A stretch of 64,000 bases of DNA from Solibacillus sp. FSL W7-1436 (GCF_038007305.1 NZ_JBBOWV010000001.1:2594501-2658500); one strand, 5' to 3'. Counted from the stretch's first letter, positions 39,628 through 49,349 are shown. The notes: generated from the sequence alone by a model not told the origin. Translations and numbers: made by a program.

Positions 39628-39656
39628 TTGACGTTGAAACTATTTACCGTTATGAT
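39628..39656 (+). promoter_or_regulatory. Predicted vegetative promoter of cshB
   Basis: TTGACG, 17 nt, TATGAT, 64 nt upstream of the cshB start and divergent from yqfQ. Confidence 0.75.
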
Positions 39657-39720
39657 ATGCAGATGGTCACTTAAATGTACGAATTATAGTACAATAGGAA
39701 AGATGTAAGGAGGTACGTGA

Positions 39721-41031
39721 ATGTCAAAATATACTGATTATCAATTCAAGCCATTTTTGCAGGACGCCATTGCAAAGCTTGGATTTACAGAACCGACACC
39801 CATTCAAAAAGAAATGATTCCACTCGTATTAAAAGGAAAGAGTGCAATCGGACAAGCTCATACAGGTACAGGGAAAACACATAGTTTTTTATTGCCAATC
39901 GTGGAGCGTATCGCAGAAGAAAAGCAAGAAGTGCAGGCGGTCATTACTTCGCCGACACGTGAGCTGGCACAACAGATTTTTGATGCATTAAACCAGTTGA
40001 TTGAAGGAACAGAAATTTCAGCTAAACTATTTATCGGTGGTACGGACAAACAGCGTTCAATCGACCGTTTAAAAACACAGCCGCAAATCGTTGTAGGTAC
40101 ACCTGGCCGTATTAAAGATTTAGTAAAAGAAAATGCATTGCTCGTGCACACGGCACCGATTTTAGTTGTCGATGAAGCAGATCTGGCATTCGACATGGGC
40201 TTCATTGAAGATATTGACGGCTTTGCATCGCATATGCCTGAAAAGCTTGAAATGTTCGTGTTCTCAGCGACAATTCCGGAAAAATTAAAACCATTTTTAA
40301 AGAAATACATGGATTCACCAGTCCATATTCATATGAATGACAAGCGCCCGGTAGCGGAAGGCATTGATTTTGTATTAGTACCTGTACGTTCGAAAGCGCG
40401 CAATACACGGTTACTTGAAGTAATTAAAGGAATCAATCCATTCCTTGCCGTTATTTTCTGTAACACACGTAAAAATGCAGAAGCTGTAGCAGGCTTTTTA
40501 GCAGAACAAGGTATCCGTGCAGGACAAATCCACGGCGATTTAAGTCCTCGTGACCGTAAAAAAATGATGAAGCAAGTACGTGATCTTGAGTTCCAATATA
40601 TTGTAGCAACAGATTTAGCTGCGCGTGGTATTGATATTCAAGGGATTTCGCATGTCATCAACTACGAAATTCCGGAAGATCTGGAGTTCTTCATTCACCG
40701 TGTTGGCCGTACAGCACGTGCCGGTTCAAAAGGAACAGCGATTACACTGTACCAGCCGGAAGATGAAGATGCAGTTGTACGCATCGAAAAAATGGGCATT
40801 CCATTTGTACAAAAAGATATTAAAAATGGCGAATGGTCAGATTTAAAAGACCGTCACCAGCGTGCAAACCGTAAAGGTGAGCGTAAAGAAGATGAAATCG
40901 ACGCAAAAGCCAAAGCCCTAGTACGTAAGCCGAAGAAAGTTAAACCAGGCTATAAACGTAATATGAAATGGGAAATGGAAAAAGTGAAAAAACGCGAACG
41001 CCGAATTAAAGCGCGCCGCAATAATAGATAA
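39721..41031 (+). CDS. cshB: DEAD-box RNA helicase CshB
   Basis: 436-residue ATP-dependent RNA helicase tied to cold adaptation and RNA turnover. Q motif FTEPTPIQ, motif I AHTGTGKT, Ia PTRELAQQ, II VVDEADLAF (DEAD), III FSATI, and motifs IV-VI ending HRVGRTARAG are in order. The tail is strongly basic (KKVKPGYKRNMKWEMEKVKKRERRIKARR), as in CshB. TAAGGAGGTACGTG precedes the ATG. It is followed by nfo, as in B. subtilis. Confidence 0.94.
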   Translation: MSKYTDYQFKPFLQDAIAKLGFTEPTPIQKEMIPLVLKGKSAIGQAHTGTGKTHSFLLPIVERIAEEKQEVQAVITSPTRELAQQIFDALNQLIEGTEISAKLFIGGTDKQRSIDRLKTQPQIVVGTPGRIKDLVKENALLVHTAPILVVDEADLAFDMGFIEDIDGFASHMPEKLEMFVFSATIPEKLKPFLKKYMDSPVHIHMNDKRPVAEGIDFVLVPVRSKARNTRLLEVIKGINPFLAVIFCNTRKNAEAVAGFLAEQGIRAGQIHGDLSPRDRKKMMKQVRDLEFQYIVATDLAARGIDIQGISHVINYEIPEDLEFFIHRVGRTARAGSKGTAITLYQPEDEDAVVRIEKMGIPFVQKDIKNGEWSDLKDRHQRANRKGERKEDEIDAKAKALVRKPKKVKPGYKRNMKWEMEKVKKRERRIKARRNNR

Positions 41032-41039
41032 TTTTGCAA

Positions 41040-41078
41040 AGGGCTGCATAGAAGATATTTCTACGCAGCCTGTTTGTT
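41040..41078 (+). terminator. Hairpin between cshB and nfo
   Basis: The stem GGCTGCATAGAA / TTCTACGCAGCC is followed by TGTTTGTT, a weak T-run, so it may only attenuate readthrough into nfo. Confidence 0.55.
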
Positions 41079-41099
41079 CGTTAAATGGAGGAAAGTAAA

Positions 41100-41987
41100 A
41101 TGTTATTAGGTTCACATGTTTCAATGAGCGGAAAGAAAATGCTGCTAGGTGCCAGTGAAGAAGCATTAAGCTATGGTGCCAATACTTTTATGATCTATAC
41201 AGGTGCACCCCAAAATACGCGCAGAAAACCGATTGAAGATTTAAATATTATGAAGGGCCTGCTCCATATGAAAGAGAACGGCCTTTCCAATATTGTTGTT
41301 CATGCACCTTACATTATTAATTTAGGGAATACGACAAAGCCGGAAACTTTTGAGCTTGGCGTAAACTTTTTGCAGGAAGAGATTAAACGTACCGCTGCAT
41401 TGGAAGCTACACAGATCGTGCTGCACCCCGGTGCCCATGTCGGTGCAGGCGTTGATGCGGGTATTGAACGGATTGTAGAAGGACTAAATGAAGTGCTGAC
41501 ACAGGACTACCCTGTACAGATTGCACTTGAAACAATGGCAGGCAAAGGTACTGAAATCGGTCGTACATTTGAAGAATTGGCACGTATTATCGATGGCGTG
41601 ACAAACAATGAACGCCTGTCAATTTGTATGGACACTTGCCATATTCATGATGCCGGCTACGATGTTGTGAATGACTTTGACGGTGTGTTAAATGAATTCG
41701 ACAAAATTATCGGGTTGGACCGTTTAAAAGTACTGCATATCAATGATTCGAAAAATGTGTGTGGTGCTGGTAAAGACCGACATGAAAATATCGGTTTTGG
41801 CGAAATCGGTTTTGAGGCGATGCACTATATTGTCCATCATCCACAGTTAATGCATTTACCGAAAATATTGGAAACACCATTTGTCGGCCCGGATGCAAAA
41901 AACAAAAAAGCGCCGTATTTACACGAAATTGCGATGCTTCGCAATAGTGAATTCCAGCCAGCATTAATTGATGCATTACGCGAATAA
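41100..41987 (+). CDS. nfo: Endonuclease IV (AP endonuclease)
   Basis: 295-residue zinc-dependent AP endonuclease of base-excision repair. TIM-barrel metal motifs include GSHVSMSG at the start, [40 protein letters not shown] and LETPF near the C terminus. ATG at 41100 follows TGGAGGAAAG; an ATG 15 nt upstream overlaps this site. A good terminator follows. Confidence 0.96.
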   Translation: MLLGSHVSMSGKKMLLGASEEALSYGANTFMIYTGAPQNTRRKPIEDLNIMKGLLHMKENGLSNIVVHAPYIINLGNTTKPETFELGVNFLQEEIKRTAALEATQIVLHPGAHVGAGVDAGIERIVEGLNEVLTQDYPVQIALETMAGKGTEIGRTFEELARIIDGVTNNERLSICMDTCHIHDAGYDVVNDFDGVLNEFDKIIGLDRLKVLHINDSKNVCGAGKDRHENIGFGEIGFEAMHYIVHHPQLMHLPKILETPFVGPDAKNKKAPYLHEIAMLRNSEFQPALIDALRE

Positions 41988-42000
41988 TAATAAGAAGAAA

Positions 42001-42040
42001 ACATACTTGGCATAAATTTGATGCAAAGTATGTTTTTTTG
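42001..42040 (+). terminator. Intrinsic terminator after nfo
   Basis: The stem ACATACTT / AAGTATGT with partial pairing in its loop is followed by TTTTTTTG. Confidence 0.8.
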
Positions 42041-42113
42041 CGTTTTTTATGACATAATTTGTTATAATAAAGTTAACTGTAAATTAGCAATATTCAAAAG
42101 GAGGAATCTGTTG

Positions 42114-43532
42114 GTGAAGAAAATATTCCAGCTCGTCATTTTATTTGCACTATTCTTTACGTTGCCTATTCAAAGTTTCGCATCGGTCAATGGTGCAATA
42201 ACAACACATTTAGGGAAAAGTAATGCCGCGGTGACGATACGTGACGCGGAAAGCGGAAAAATCGTCTATTCGCAAAACGGGGACAAGCTGATGCGACCGG
42301 CTTCGAATATGAAATTAGTGTCTGGTGCTGCCGCTTTGTCGATTTTAGGTGAGGACTACCGTTTTAAAACGGATTTATATATCGACGGTATTATTGTCAA
42401 CGATACGTTGAATGGAAATGTGTACATAAAGGGCAGCGGCGATCCGACGTTGAAAAAAGACGACTTTTTGGAATTTGCCAAAGTATTGAAGCGTAATGGG
42501 ATACGCACGATCAACGGTCACTTGATCGGGGACGATACTGCATTTTCCGGCAGTACATTACCACCGGGTGTTCTAAAGTCCGATGAGACGTATTACTTCG
42601 GGGCACGTACTTCTGCAATCACAATGTCACAAAACAATGACTTTGATGCAAGTACGGTCATTATTACAGCCAAGCCAGGTAAAGTCGGGGCCAAACCGAG
42701 CTATTCGATCGAGCCGAATTTAAGCGGTATGGTCATATCCAATCAGGCCAAAACAGTGAAAAAAGGAAGTCGTAATACGATAGCGATCAAGCGTGCCTAC
42801 AACACGAACCGCATCGTTATTTCCGGGAATCTTCCACAAGGGAGCAGCAAGAAGGAATGGGTAACATTGCAGGACCCGTCGAAAAATACAATGCAGGCGA
42901 TTAAACAGACGCTGCAAGGGACTGGTCTTAAATTTGTGAAGAGTTCGAAAGTGGAATTAGGCAAAGTTCCGAATAAGGCAACATTGCTCTATACAAATGA
43001 ATCACGTACATTGGCAGCCATTTTCCCAGCATTCATGAAGCTGAGCAATAACAGTATTGCCGATATTCTTGTAAAAGCGATGGGTAAAGAGGAACTTGGC
43101 GAAGGCAGTACAAATAAAGGTGTCACATTACTGAAGAAATACAGTGCATCACTCAATATTCCTGTTACAAACTGGCGTTTTGCAGATGGATCGGGGCTGT
43201 CCAATTCAAACCGTGTCACATCGAACGGTCTTTCACAGCTTTTATTCAAAGTACAAAAAGAACCGTATTTCGATACATTTTTTGATTCGTTGCCAGTCGC
43301 CGGCAATAAAGAGCGAATGGTCGGCGGAACATTAAAAAGCCGTTTAACAAACAGTGCGCTGCATAATAGAATTTTTGCAAAAACGGGCTATATCCCAAAT
43401 GTATATACGTTATCAGGATATATGAAAGGCCAAAGCGGTAAGCAATATATTTTCTCGATTTTACTGGAAAATAAATCGAGTGGGACAGTATATATCGACC
43501 GTGCAATGGCAGCACTTGTAAAAAACTTATAG
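42114..43532 (+). CDS. D-alanyl-D-alanine carboxypeptidase/endopeptidase, PBP4 (S13) family
   Basis: 472-residue secreted penicillin-binding protein that trims peptidoglycan stem peptides. A signal peptide ends near QSFAS (about residue 23). The serine-site motif is SNMK in RPASNMKLVSG, the second motif SNN in LSNNSIADIL and the third KTG in FAKTGYI, with the long insert domain typical of DacB/DacC between the first two. GTG at 42114 lies 9 nt after AAAAGGAGG; TTG at 42111 (6 nt) is almost as good. Envelope role at the outer membrane face. Confidence 0.9.
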   Translation: MKKIFQLVILFALFFTLPIQSFASVNGAITTHLGKSNAAVTIRDAESGKIVYSQNGDKLMRPASNMKLVSGAAALSILGEDYRFKTDLYIDGIIVNDTLNGNVYIKGSGDPTLKKDDFLEFAKVLKRNGIRTINGHLIGDDTAFSGSTLPPGVLKSDETYYFGARTSAITMSQNNDFDASTVIITAKPGKVGAKPSYSIEPNLSGMVISNQAKTVKKGSRNTIAIKRAYNTNRIVISGNLPQGSSKKEWVTLQDPSKNTMQAIKQTLQGTGLKFVKSSKVELGKVPNKATLLYTNESRTLAAIFPAFMKLSNNSIADILVKAMGKEELGEGSTNKGVTLLKKYSASLNIPVTNWRFADGSGLSNSNRVTSNGLSQLLFKVQKEPYFDTFFDSLPVAGNKERMVGGTLKSRLTNSALHNRIFAKTGYIPNVYTLSGYMKGQSGKQYIFSILLENKSSGTVYIDRAMAALVKNL

Positions 43533-43545
43533 AGGGGCAAAACAG

Positions 43546-44175
43546 ATGGAGAAATTATTATTAACAGGATTTGAACCGTTTTTAGCAAATCCGATCAACC
43601 CTACAATGGAAATCGTGCAGGCCTTAAACGGAAAATCAGTCGGTCAGTTCGAAATTGTCGGCCATGTATTATCTGTGGATTTTGCAAAAGCACCGGAACA
43701 GTTTATGGCACTGGTTGAAGAAGTAAAGCCGACGATGATCGTTTCATTAGGATTGGCGGCAGGAATCACGAAAATTTCTCCGGAACGCGTTGCATTGAAT
43801 GTAAAAGACGGGGAAAAGGACAATGCGGGAAATGCATTTGAAGATGCACCGATTAAAGAGGACGGGGATGTGGCATATTTGTCGACATTGCCGATCCGGA
43901 AAATTGTCAACCGCTTGAATTCAGCAGGTTATCCGACAGCAATATCGAATTCGGCAGGTACGTATTTATGCAATAATATTATGTATGAAGGCTTATACTA
44001 TGCTGCAAAGAATGAAGCAATCCGTGCTGCAGGTTTCATCCATATTCCTGCATCATTCGAGCTGGCGATCGAGCACGGCCGAATTCCCGGCTGGTCTATG
44101 CGCGATTTGACAGCCGCCATTGAACTCGCACTCGAGGTATGTGTTAAAAATGTGGAGCTGGCAGGGAAAGTATAA
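43546..44175 (+). CDS. pcp: Pyrrolidone-carboxylate peptidase
   Basis: 209-residue cysteine peptidase (C15) that removes N-terminal pyroglutamate from peptides. The catalytic triad is readable: Glu in SPERVALN (about residue 83), Cys in SNSAGTYLCNNIMY (about 145) and His in GFIHIPAS (about 166). It starts LLTGFEPFLANPINPT, the family hallmark. It lies 13 nt after the PBP4 gene, with AGAGGGG before its ATG, so the two may be cotranscribed. Confidence 0.95.
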   Translation: MEKLLLTGFEPFLANPINPTMEIVQALNGKSVGQFEIVGHVLSVDFAKAPEQFMALVEEVKPTMIVSLGLAAGITKISPERVALNVKDGEKDNAGNAFEDAPIKEDGDVAYLSTLPIRKIVNRLNSAGYPTAISNSAGTYLCNNIMYEGLYYAAKNEAIRAAGFIHIPASFELAIEHGRIPGWSMRDLTAAIELALEVCVKNVELAGKV

Positions 44176-44203
44176 TATTTTAAATGAATACACATGTATG
44201 AAG

Positions 44204-44236
44204 GAAGCAACAATTTATTTGTTGCTTTTTTTTTTT
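44204..44236 (+). terminator. Intrinsic terminator after pcp
   Basis: The stem AAGCAACAA / TTGTTGCTT is followed by a run of about 12 T, which runs directly into the ECF-type -35 box of the next gene. Confidence 0.88.
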
Positions 44237-44261
44237 GAAACTTTTCCTTACTTTTTCCGTC
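44236..44261 (+). promoter_or_regulatory. Predicted ECF-type promoter of the SLH/LRR surface protein
   Basis: TGAAAC, exactly 16 nt starting TTTT, CGTC; it ends 37 nt before the TTG start. TGAAAC with CGTC is closer to sigma-M/sigma-X-type promoters than to sigma-W. Confidence 0.65.
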
Positions 44262-44298
44262 TGTACGTTGCTAAACAAAAGAAAAGGAGCGATACACG

Positions 44299-46506
44299 TT
44301 GAAAAAAGCACTATTTACATTAATGATCACACTGTTCGTTCTGATGATTACGACAAATTCGGTTCAAGCATCAGAACAAAAGTCTTTTGGCGATGTCACA
44401 TATAAAATTGTTACACTTGAAAATGGTAAACAAGAGGTACATATTACGGGATTGACGACACATAAAAACAGCATTGTTATTCCTGAAAAAATTGAAGGGC
44501 TGCCCGTTGTTGAGTTAGTCGATCAAGCACTTTATATGGATCGATCAGATTATGCTTCCGATGGGACATATTCCGAATGGGATCTGCCGGGCTATAAAGA
44601 TCTCTTCATTACTGATATAAAATTACCGAAAACACTTAAGCGGATAGGCGATCGAGCACTTGCTAACCATATGATTGAGAAAATTTCCCTGCCGGAAGGA
44701 CTGGAGGAGATCGGGTACATGGCATTCGCCAGCAATGATCTGACAACAATTGCTGTTCCGAAGTCTGTGAAAAAAATAGGCGGCAATATCGTGAAGGGCA
44801 ATCCAATTAAAACCTATTCAGTACCGCCTTCATTTGAAAAATCTGAAAGTAAAAAATCAGGGAACTTTCTTTACGAAAAGTTTTCGCGTAATGGAAAAAC
44901 AGAAATTCGAATAACGGGACATGCATTTAAAAAAGCCCAAACGAAAATAACTGTACCAAGTCAAATAGGCGGATTCCCTGTGACAGAGATCGGCGATTAT
45001 GCATTTGCCCATGAGAGCAGCGTACTAGGTCATGATACAGGCTATTCACCACAATTTTTTAAAGAAGTAGTGCTGCCGGAAACGATTCGTGTTATTGGGG
45101 ACCATGCCCTGTCAGGAGTATATTACGACAATAATAATCGGGATTTTACATTACCGCGTGATTTAGAAGTAATTGGAGATTATGCATTTAAGGATAACTT
45201 CATTACGAATAAAGGAAAGAATTTAAAATTGCCGGCAAAACTGAAAAGTATCGGGAAAGCTGCTTTTCAGGGGAACAGATTAAAGGCTGTAACCATTCCA
45301 TCTACTGTTGCATCAATCGGCAAGTATGCATTTGAAAACAATAGTCTGACGGACGTAACAGTCGGCAGCAATGTAAAAGATATTGCGGCAGGCGCATTTC
45401 GCGGGAACGAGATTTCATCCCTGACATTACCGAAACAGTTGGATTCAATTGGAGCAGAGGCTTTTGCTTATAACAAATTACGCAGATTAATTTTACCGTC
45501 ATCGGTCGAATCGATTGGGGATTTTGCATTCACCTATAATGTATTGGAGGATGTCGCTCTGCCGGCCGGTCTTCAGTCAATTGGCGATGGGGCATTTATA
45601 GAAAATAAGCTGACCGTCTTAAAAGTACCGGGCGAAGTGAAAAACCTGCCATTTAATGTGATCGCAGAGAATCCGCTGCAGGCGATTATATTACAAGGAT
45701 CTTCTACGAAAGTATTATCTTATACGGCAACGAGAAGAATTTATGAAATGAAATACTATAATGTGATGGAAAAGTTGGATAATGTGTATGTGGATAAAAA
45801 TTTCAAGGAGATTTGGTCAAATTGGGATAAGGTCAATTCCGAGCCTGGAATTTTATATGTAACGTGGAAGGGGAAAGAGCCTGTCGTTTATGAAGGGGAT
45901 ATTGATGTACCGGTTGATGAGAAACAAGAGATTCCAAATGGGGAACAACCTGTAACGGAAAAGCCTGTTCCATCCAATCGCTCATTTTCGGATACAGAAA
46001 ACCACTGGGCCAAAGATACAATTGCCGATTTTGTGGCAAGAGGAATTATATCCGGTTATCCCGACGGTACATTCCGTCCGAATGCTCCGATGCAGCGCAA
46101 ACATGTGGCGAGTATTTTAGTGAAGGTGTATGACTTGAAACCGGCTCTGGCACCTGTTGAGTTTAAGGATGTAACATCAAATCATCCAAACCAGGAGGCT
46201 ATTTCCAAGTTGCAACAAGCTGGGGTAATTCACGGTTCAGATGGTCTATTTCGACCGAATGAAACATTGACGCGCGGTCAAATGGCAAAAATTTTGGTGC
46301 TGGCATCAAACTTTACTCCCGGCGGCCAAAAAAATTTCCCAGACGTTCCGCGTACCTACTGGGCGCATGATTATATTGCTGCACTTGCCGACCTTAATAT
46401 TGTGGGGGGAAGTAACGGTCAATTTAATCCGAACGGCGCTGTTACACGCGGTCAGTTTGTAGGAATGCTGGATAAAACATTGAAAGTAATGGAAAATAAA
46501 CAATAA
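44299..46506 (+). CDS. Surface protein with BspA-type leucine-rich repeats and three SLH domains
   Basis: 735-residue secreted protein. A signal peptide ends near VQASEQ (about residue 25). A long array of LRR_5/BspA-like repeats runs from about 35 to 500 (patterns such as LPKTLKRIGDRALANH and IPSTVASIGKYAFENNSLT). Three S-layer homology domains fill about 560-730 (FSDTENHWAKDTIADFV, FKDVTSNHPNQEAIS, FPDVPRTYWAHDYIA) and should anchor it to pyruvylated wall polysaccharide. The LRR part suggests adhesion or ligand binding. TTG at 44299 follows AAAAGGAG by 9 nt. Confidence 0.9.
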   Translation: MKKALFTLMITLFVLMITTNSVQASEQKSFGDVTYKIVTLENGKQEVHITGLTTHKNSIVIPEKIEGLPVVELVDQALYMDRSDYASDGTYSEWDLPGYKDLFITDIKLPKTLKRIGDRALANHMIEKISLPEGLEEIGYMAFASNDLTTIAVPKSVKKIGGNIVKGNPIKTYSVPPSFEKSESKKSGNFLYEKFSRNGKTEIRITGHAFKKAQTKITVPSQIGGFPVTEIGDYAFAHESSVLGHDTGYSPQFFKEVVLPETIRVIGDHALSGVYYDNNNRDFTLPRDLEVIGDYAFKDNFITNKGKNLKLPAKLKSIGKAAFQGNRLKAVTIPSTVASIGKYAFENNSLTDVTVGSNVKDIAAGAFRGNEISSLTLPKQLDSIGAEAFAYNKLRRLILPSSVESIGDFAFTYNVLEDVALPAGLQSIGDGAFIENKLTVLKVPGEVKNLPFNVIAENPLQAIILQGSSTKVLSYTATRRIYEMKYYNVMEKLDNVYVDKNFKEIWSNWDKVNSEPGILYVTWKGKEPVVYEGDIDVPVDEKQEIPNGEQPVTEKPVPSNRSFSDTENHWAKDTIADFVARGIISGYPDGTFRPNAPMQRKHVASILVKVYDLKPALAPVEFKDVTSNHPNQEAISKLQQAGVIHGSDGLFRPNETLTRGQMAKILVLASNFTPGGQKNFPDVPRTYWAHDYIAALADLNIVGGSNGQFNPNGAVTRGQFVGMLDKTLKVMENKQ

Positions 46507-46515
46507 GAATAAAAC

Positions 46516-46549
46516 AAAAAATCAGCCGGGTTACGGCTGATTTTTTTTA
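46516..46549. terminator. Intrinsic terminator between the SLH/LRR gene and yqfT
   Basis: The stem AAATCAGCCG / CGGCTGATTT is followed by a T8 run on the plus strand. An A-rich 5' side gives a T-rich end for the convergent yqfT transcript too. Confidence 0.9.
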
Positions 46550-46565
46550 CAGAAACGATCTTGAA

Positions 46566-46814
46566 CTACATTCCGACGAGTTTCATCAATTTTTTGTAGC
46601 GTTTATCCCCAAGCAGCTTATGCACTTTTTTTTGCACTTCTTTAGGAATGCCGGTAAGAGCCCAGCTGATATTGGCATGCCTCAAAATTTTCTGCAGCTT
46701 CTGAACTTCTTCGAGGCTCAGTTCCAGCCCCTGCTGTTTTGCAAAATCCTTTAACTCGCTGTCATTCATTCCTTTTAAGTTCTCAAACCATTGCAGTACC
46801 TGAATTGTCTTCAT
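46566..46814 (-). CDS. yqfT: DUF2624 / YqfT-like small protein
   Basis: 82-residue cytosolic, helical, basic protein (MNDSELKDFAKQQGLELSLEEVQKLQKILR; KKVHKLLGDKRYKKLMKLVG). The call rests on pattern and position: YqfT lies next to nfo and the zinc operon in Bacillus. Function unknown. ATG at 46814 follows GAAAGGATG. It is divergent from znuC, with about 95 bp between. Confidence 0.7.
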   Translation of the reverse strand: MKTIQVLQWFENLKGMNDSELKDFAKQQGLELSLEEVQKLQKILRHANISWALTGIPKEVQKKVHKLLGDKRYKKLMKLVGM

Positions 46815-46832
46815 CCTTTCAAGCTTATTCCC

Positions 46833-46861
46833 TTTACATGAACAAAAAACTGCATTATACT
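46833..46861 (+). promoter_or_regulatory. Predicted promoter of znuCB-zur
   Basis: TTTACA, 17 nt, TATACT, immediately upstream of the Zur box. Confidence 0.75.
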
Positions 46862-46871
46862 AACATGATGT

Positions 46872-46892
46872 AAATCGTAATGATTTTGAATT
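46872..46892. promoter_or_regulatory. Zur box
   Basis: AAATCGTAATGATTTTGAATT matches the Bacillus Zur operator AAATCGTAATNATTACGATTT at all but three positions. It lies just downstream of the -10 box, where bound Zn-Zur would block transcription of the znu operon and of its own gene. Confidence 0.85.
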
Positions 46893-46909
46893 AGAAAGAA
46901 GCGAACGAA

Positions 46910-47656
46910 ATGAAAAAACCATTGATTGAATTGAAGGATGTCTCCTTTCAATATGAATACACACAAGCATTGAAAAATATTTCGCTGCGTGTCAATGAAG
47001 GCGACTTTTTGGCATTGATCGGACAAAACGGTTCCGGTAAATCGACACTTTTGAAATTAATTTTAGGCCTGTTGAAGCCCGTGTCTGGGGAAATCAAATT
47101 ATTTGGCCAACAGGCAAACCATTTTAAACACCGCGAATGGATCGGCTATGTTTCGCAAAAATCCAATGCCTTTAACTCGGGGTTTCCTGCCACGGTCGAA
47201 GAAGTCGTGAAAAGCGGTTTATCGCAAAAGGTCGGGCTCTTTAAACGCTATCCAAAAGATGCGGACTTTTTAGTGAAAGGTGCTCTAAAAGATGTCGGCA
47301 TGGAGAAATTTCTGAAACGGAATATTGGACAGCTTTCAGGCGGGCAGCAGCAGCGTGTGTTCATCGCACGTGCTTTAGTGGCCGATCCAAAGCTCCTTAT
47401 TTTGGATGAACCGACAGTCGGCATTGACCGCGAAAATGTGCAGGCATTCTATGATATGCTCGCACATTTGAATAAGCATCACAATATGACAATGATTTTA
47501 GTGACACATGATGTGGATACGGTTTCGGATCGTGTCAGTCATGTCGCATGCTTAAATCAGTCCATCCATTTCCACGGATACAAAAATGATTTTGATACGA
47601 TTTCGGAAGAACAGATTGCTAGCTGGAACGGCCACTCTGTTCGAAAGATACATTAA
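46910..47656 (+). CDS. znuC: Zinc ABC transporter ATP-binding protein
   Basis: 248-residue ATPase of the ZnuABC-type high-affinity zinc importer. Walker A GQNGSGKST at about residue 42, signature LSGGQQQR at about 144, Walker B LLILDEPT, and the switch histidine in LVTHD. It is the first gene of znuC-znuB-zur under a Zur box. No substrate-binding znuA lies in the window. Confidence 0.94.
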   Translation: MKKPLIELKDVSFQYEYTQALKNISLRVNEGDFLALIGQNGSGKSTLLKLILGLLKPVSGEIKLFGQQANHFKHREWIGYVSQKSNAFNSGFPATVEEVVKSGLSQKVGLFKRYPKDADFLVKGALKDVGMEKFLKRNIGQLSGGQQQRVFIARALVADPKLLILDEPTVGIDRENVQAFYDMLAHLNKHHNMTMILVTHDVDTVSDRVSHVACLNQSIHFHGYKNDFDTISEEQIASWNGHSVRKIH

Positions 47657-47671
47657 GAGGAGCAGGCCGTT

Positions 47672-48538
47672 ATGATTGAAGCTATATTAAACTATGAATT
47701 TTTACAAAACGCCTTTTTTTCAGGGCTTGTTATTGGCATAATTGCACCACTACTAGGTGTATTTATCGTAGTAAGACGTTTATCGCTCATTGCGGATGCA
47801 CTGTCGCATGTCACACTGGCGGGGATTGCCGGGAGTCTGTACTTGAGTCAATCATTTGCAGCGCTGGCATTGCTGAACCCGATTTATTTAGGGATTATCG
47901 CATCAGTGAGCGGTTCGATTTTAATTGAACGATTACGCAGACTGTATAAACATTATGAAGAGCTTGCGATTCCGATCATTATGTCCGGCGGGATCGGTGT
48001 GAGTGCGATTTTTATTTCACTTGCAAGCGGATTTAGTACGGATCTGATGAGCTATTTATTCGGCTCGGTATCTGCTGTATCACGCCAGGATCTATATGTT
48101 GTACTGGCAATTGCGGTCGTAGTCGTATTATTTTTAATCCTGTTTTTCAAGGAGCTTTTCGTATTGTCATTCGACGAAGAATATGCGAAGGCGAGCGGTC
48201 TGCCCGCGAAATGGATTCATCTATTATTTATGATTGTTGTTGCACTCGTAATCGCAGCAAGTATGCGGATTGTCGGCATTCTGCTTGTTTCAAGCTTAAT
48301 GACATTACCGGTAGCTGCAGCGATGCGTTTGGCTCGCGGATTTAAAGAAGCGATCATTTTAGCGATTGTATTTGGAGAGCTTGCGGTAGTGATCGGACTC
48401 ATTTCTGCCTTTTACCTGAACTTGGCACCGGGCGGAACAATTGTTGTCACATCGATTTTGATCTTGCTGCTTGTAATTCTGATTAAAAAACTTGTATTGA
48501 AATTTTCAATTAAGACGGAAGGGGAAGAAGTACTGTGA
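47672..48538 (+). CDS. znuB: Zinc ABC transporter permease
   Basis: 288-residue integral membrane permease of the ABC-3 (ZnuB/MntB) family with eight or nine hydrophobic helices. The motifs [19 protein letters not shown] and [23 protein letters not shown] are typical. AGAGGAG precedes the ATG. It overlaps zur by 4 nt (GTGA). Confidence 0.94.
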   Translation: MIEAILNYEFLQNAFFSGLVIGIIAPLLGVFIVVRRLSLIADALSHVTLAGIAGSLYLSQSFAALALLNPIYLGIIASVSGSILIERLRRLYKHYEELAIPIIMSGGIGVSAIFISLASGFSTDLMSYLFGSVSAVSRQDLYVVLAIAVVVVLFLILFFKELFVLSFDEEYAKASGLPAKWIHLLFMIVVALVIAASMRIVGILLVSSLMTLPVAAAMRLARGFKEAIILAIVFGELAVVIGLISAFYLNLAPGGTIVVTSILILLLVILIKKLVLKFSIKTEGEEVL

Positions 48539-48945
48539 ATGCAGAGCGCGCGTGGGAAATATTAAAGGACAATGGCTATAAAAAGACGGATAAACGAGAG
48601 TTGATTTTGGATATGTTTGCAGCTACAGACAAATATTTGACTGCCCGTGATCTGTTATCAGTATTGAAAAAAGATTTCCCCGGAATGAGTTTTGATACAA
48701 TTTACCGTAACTTGGCTACTTTTGTGGAGCTTGATATTTTAGAAGAGACAGAATTGAACGGTGAGCGTAATTTCCGTATGCATTGTGAGTCGGATCACCA
48801 TCACCACCACTTTATTTGCCGTGATTGCGGAAATGTAAAGGAACTGTCTGTTTGCCCGATGGAAATGCTCGGTGAAAAACTGCCGGGCTATGCTGTTGAA
48901 GCCCATAAGTTTGAGATTTACGGCAAATGTCCGGAATGTTTATAG
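48535..48945 (+). CDS. zur: Zinc uptake regulator Zur (Fur family)
   Basis: 136-residue zinc-sensing repressor. The DNA-binding wing holds [34 protein letters not shown]-type sequence, the regulatory histidine cluster is [15 protein letters not shown], and the structural zinc site is CRDC plus CPEC at the C terminus. The metal-loaded form is expected to bind the box at 46872. The GTG start overlaps the znuB stop. Its position in a zinc-uptake operon supports Zur over Fur or PerR. Confidence 0.93.
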   Translation: MNAERAWEILKDNGYKKTDKRELILDMFAATDKYLTARDLLSVLKKDFPGMSFDTIYRNLATFVELDILEETELNGERNFRMHCESDHHHHHFICRDCGNVKELSVCPMEMLGEKLPGYAVEAHKFEIYGKCPECL

Positions 48946-48994
48946 TAAACTGAAAATATATATTTGCATAATTTTTTTATTATGCTAAAGTGAT

Positions 48995-49300
48995 TAAGAC
49001 AAATTGAATAAATTTGCAGGAAAAAGATGCATGATGCATAAATGGGAATTCGGTGCAAATCCGAAGCTATATCCGTAACTGTAAGCGTAGATGAAAATAA
49101 GTGTAATACCACTGCTAAAATAGCGGGAAGGTACTTATGAGTAAAGTGAAACGCAGAGCCAGGAGACCAATCTTTTTCTTATCGTAACATCCCTCTTCGG
49201 AATTAAAGAGAATGTACGGCAGTCACTGATTGAATAAGCATTATTATGCATTATTGTTTGATTTTTGAAGCCATCCATTTTCTATGGGTGGCTTTTTTTC
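48995..49300 (+). promoter_or_regulatory. Cobalamin (AdoCbl) riboswitch with transcription terminator
   Basis: The conserved cores are GGTGCAAATCCGAAGC (about 49050), CCGTAACTGT, CCACTG, GCGGGAAGG and the B12 box GAGCCAGGAGACC at 49156-49168. The expression platform ends in the terminator stem GCCATCCAT / ATGGGTGGC plus T8 at 49267-49299, so ligand binding should stop transcription before the corrinoid operon at 49350. A weak promoter (TTGCAT, 16 nt, TAAAGT, 48964-48991) precedes it. It fills the gene-free stretch 48946-49349. Confidence 0.95.
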
Positions 49301-49349
49301 GTACACCCGGTAATTTCGGTGAGGCATTACATGAAGTGAGGAGAATTTT

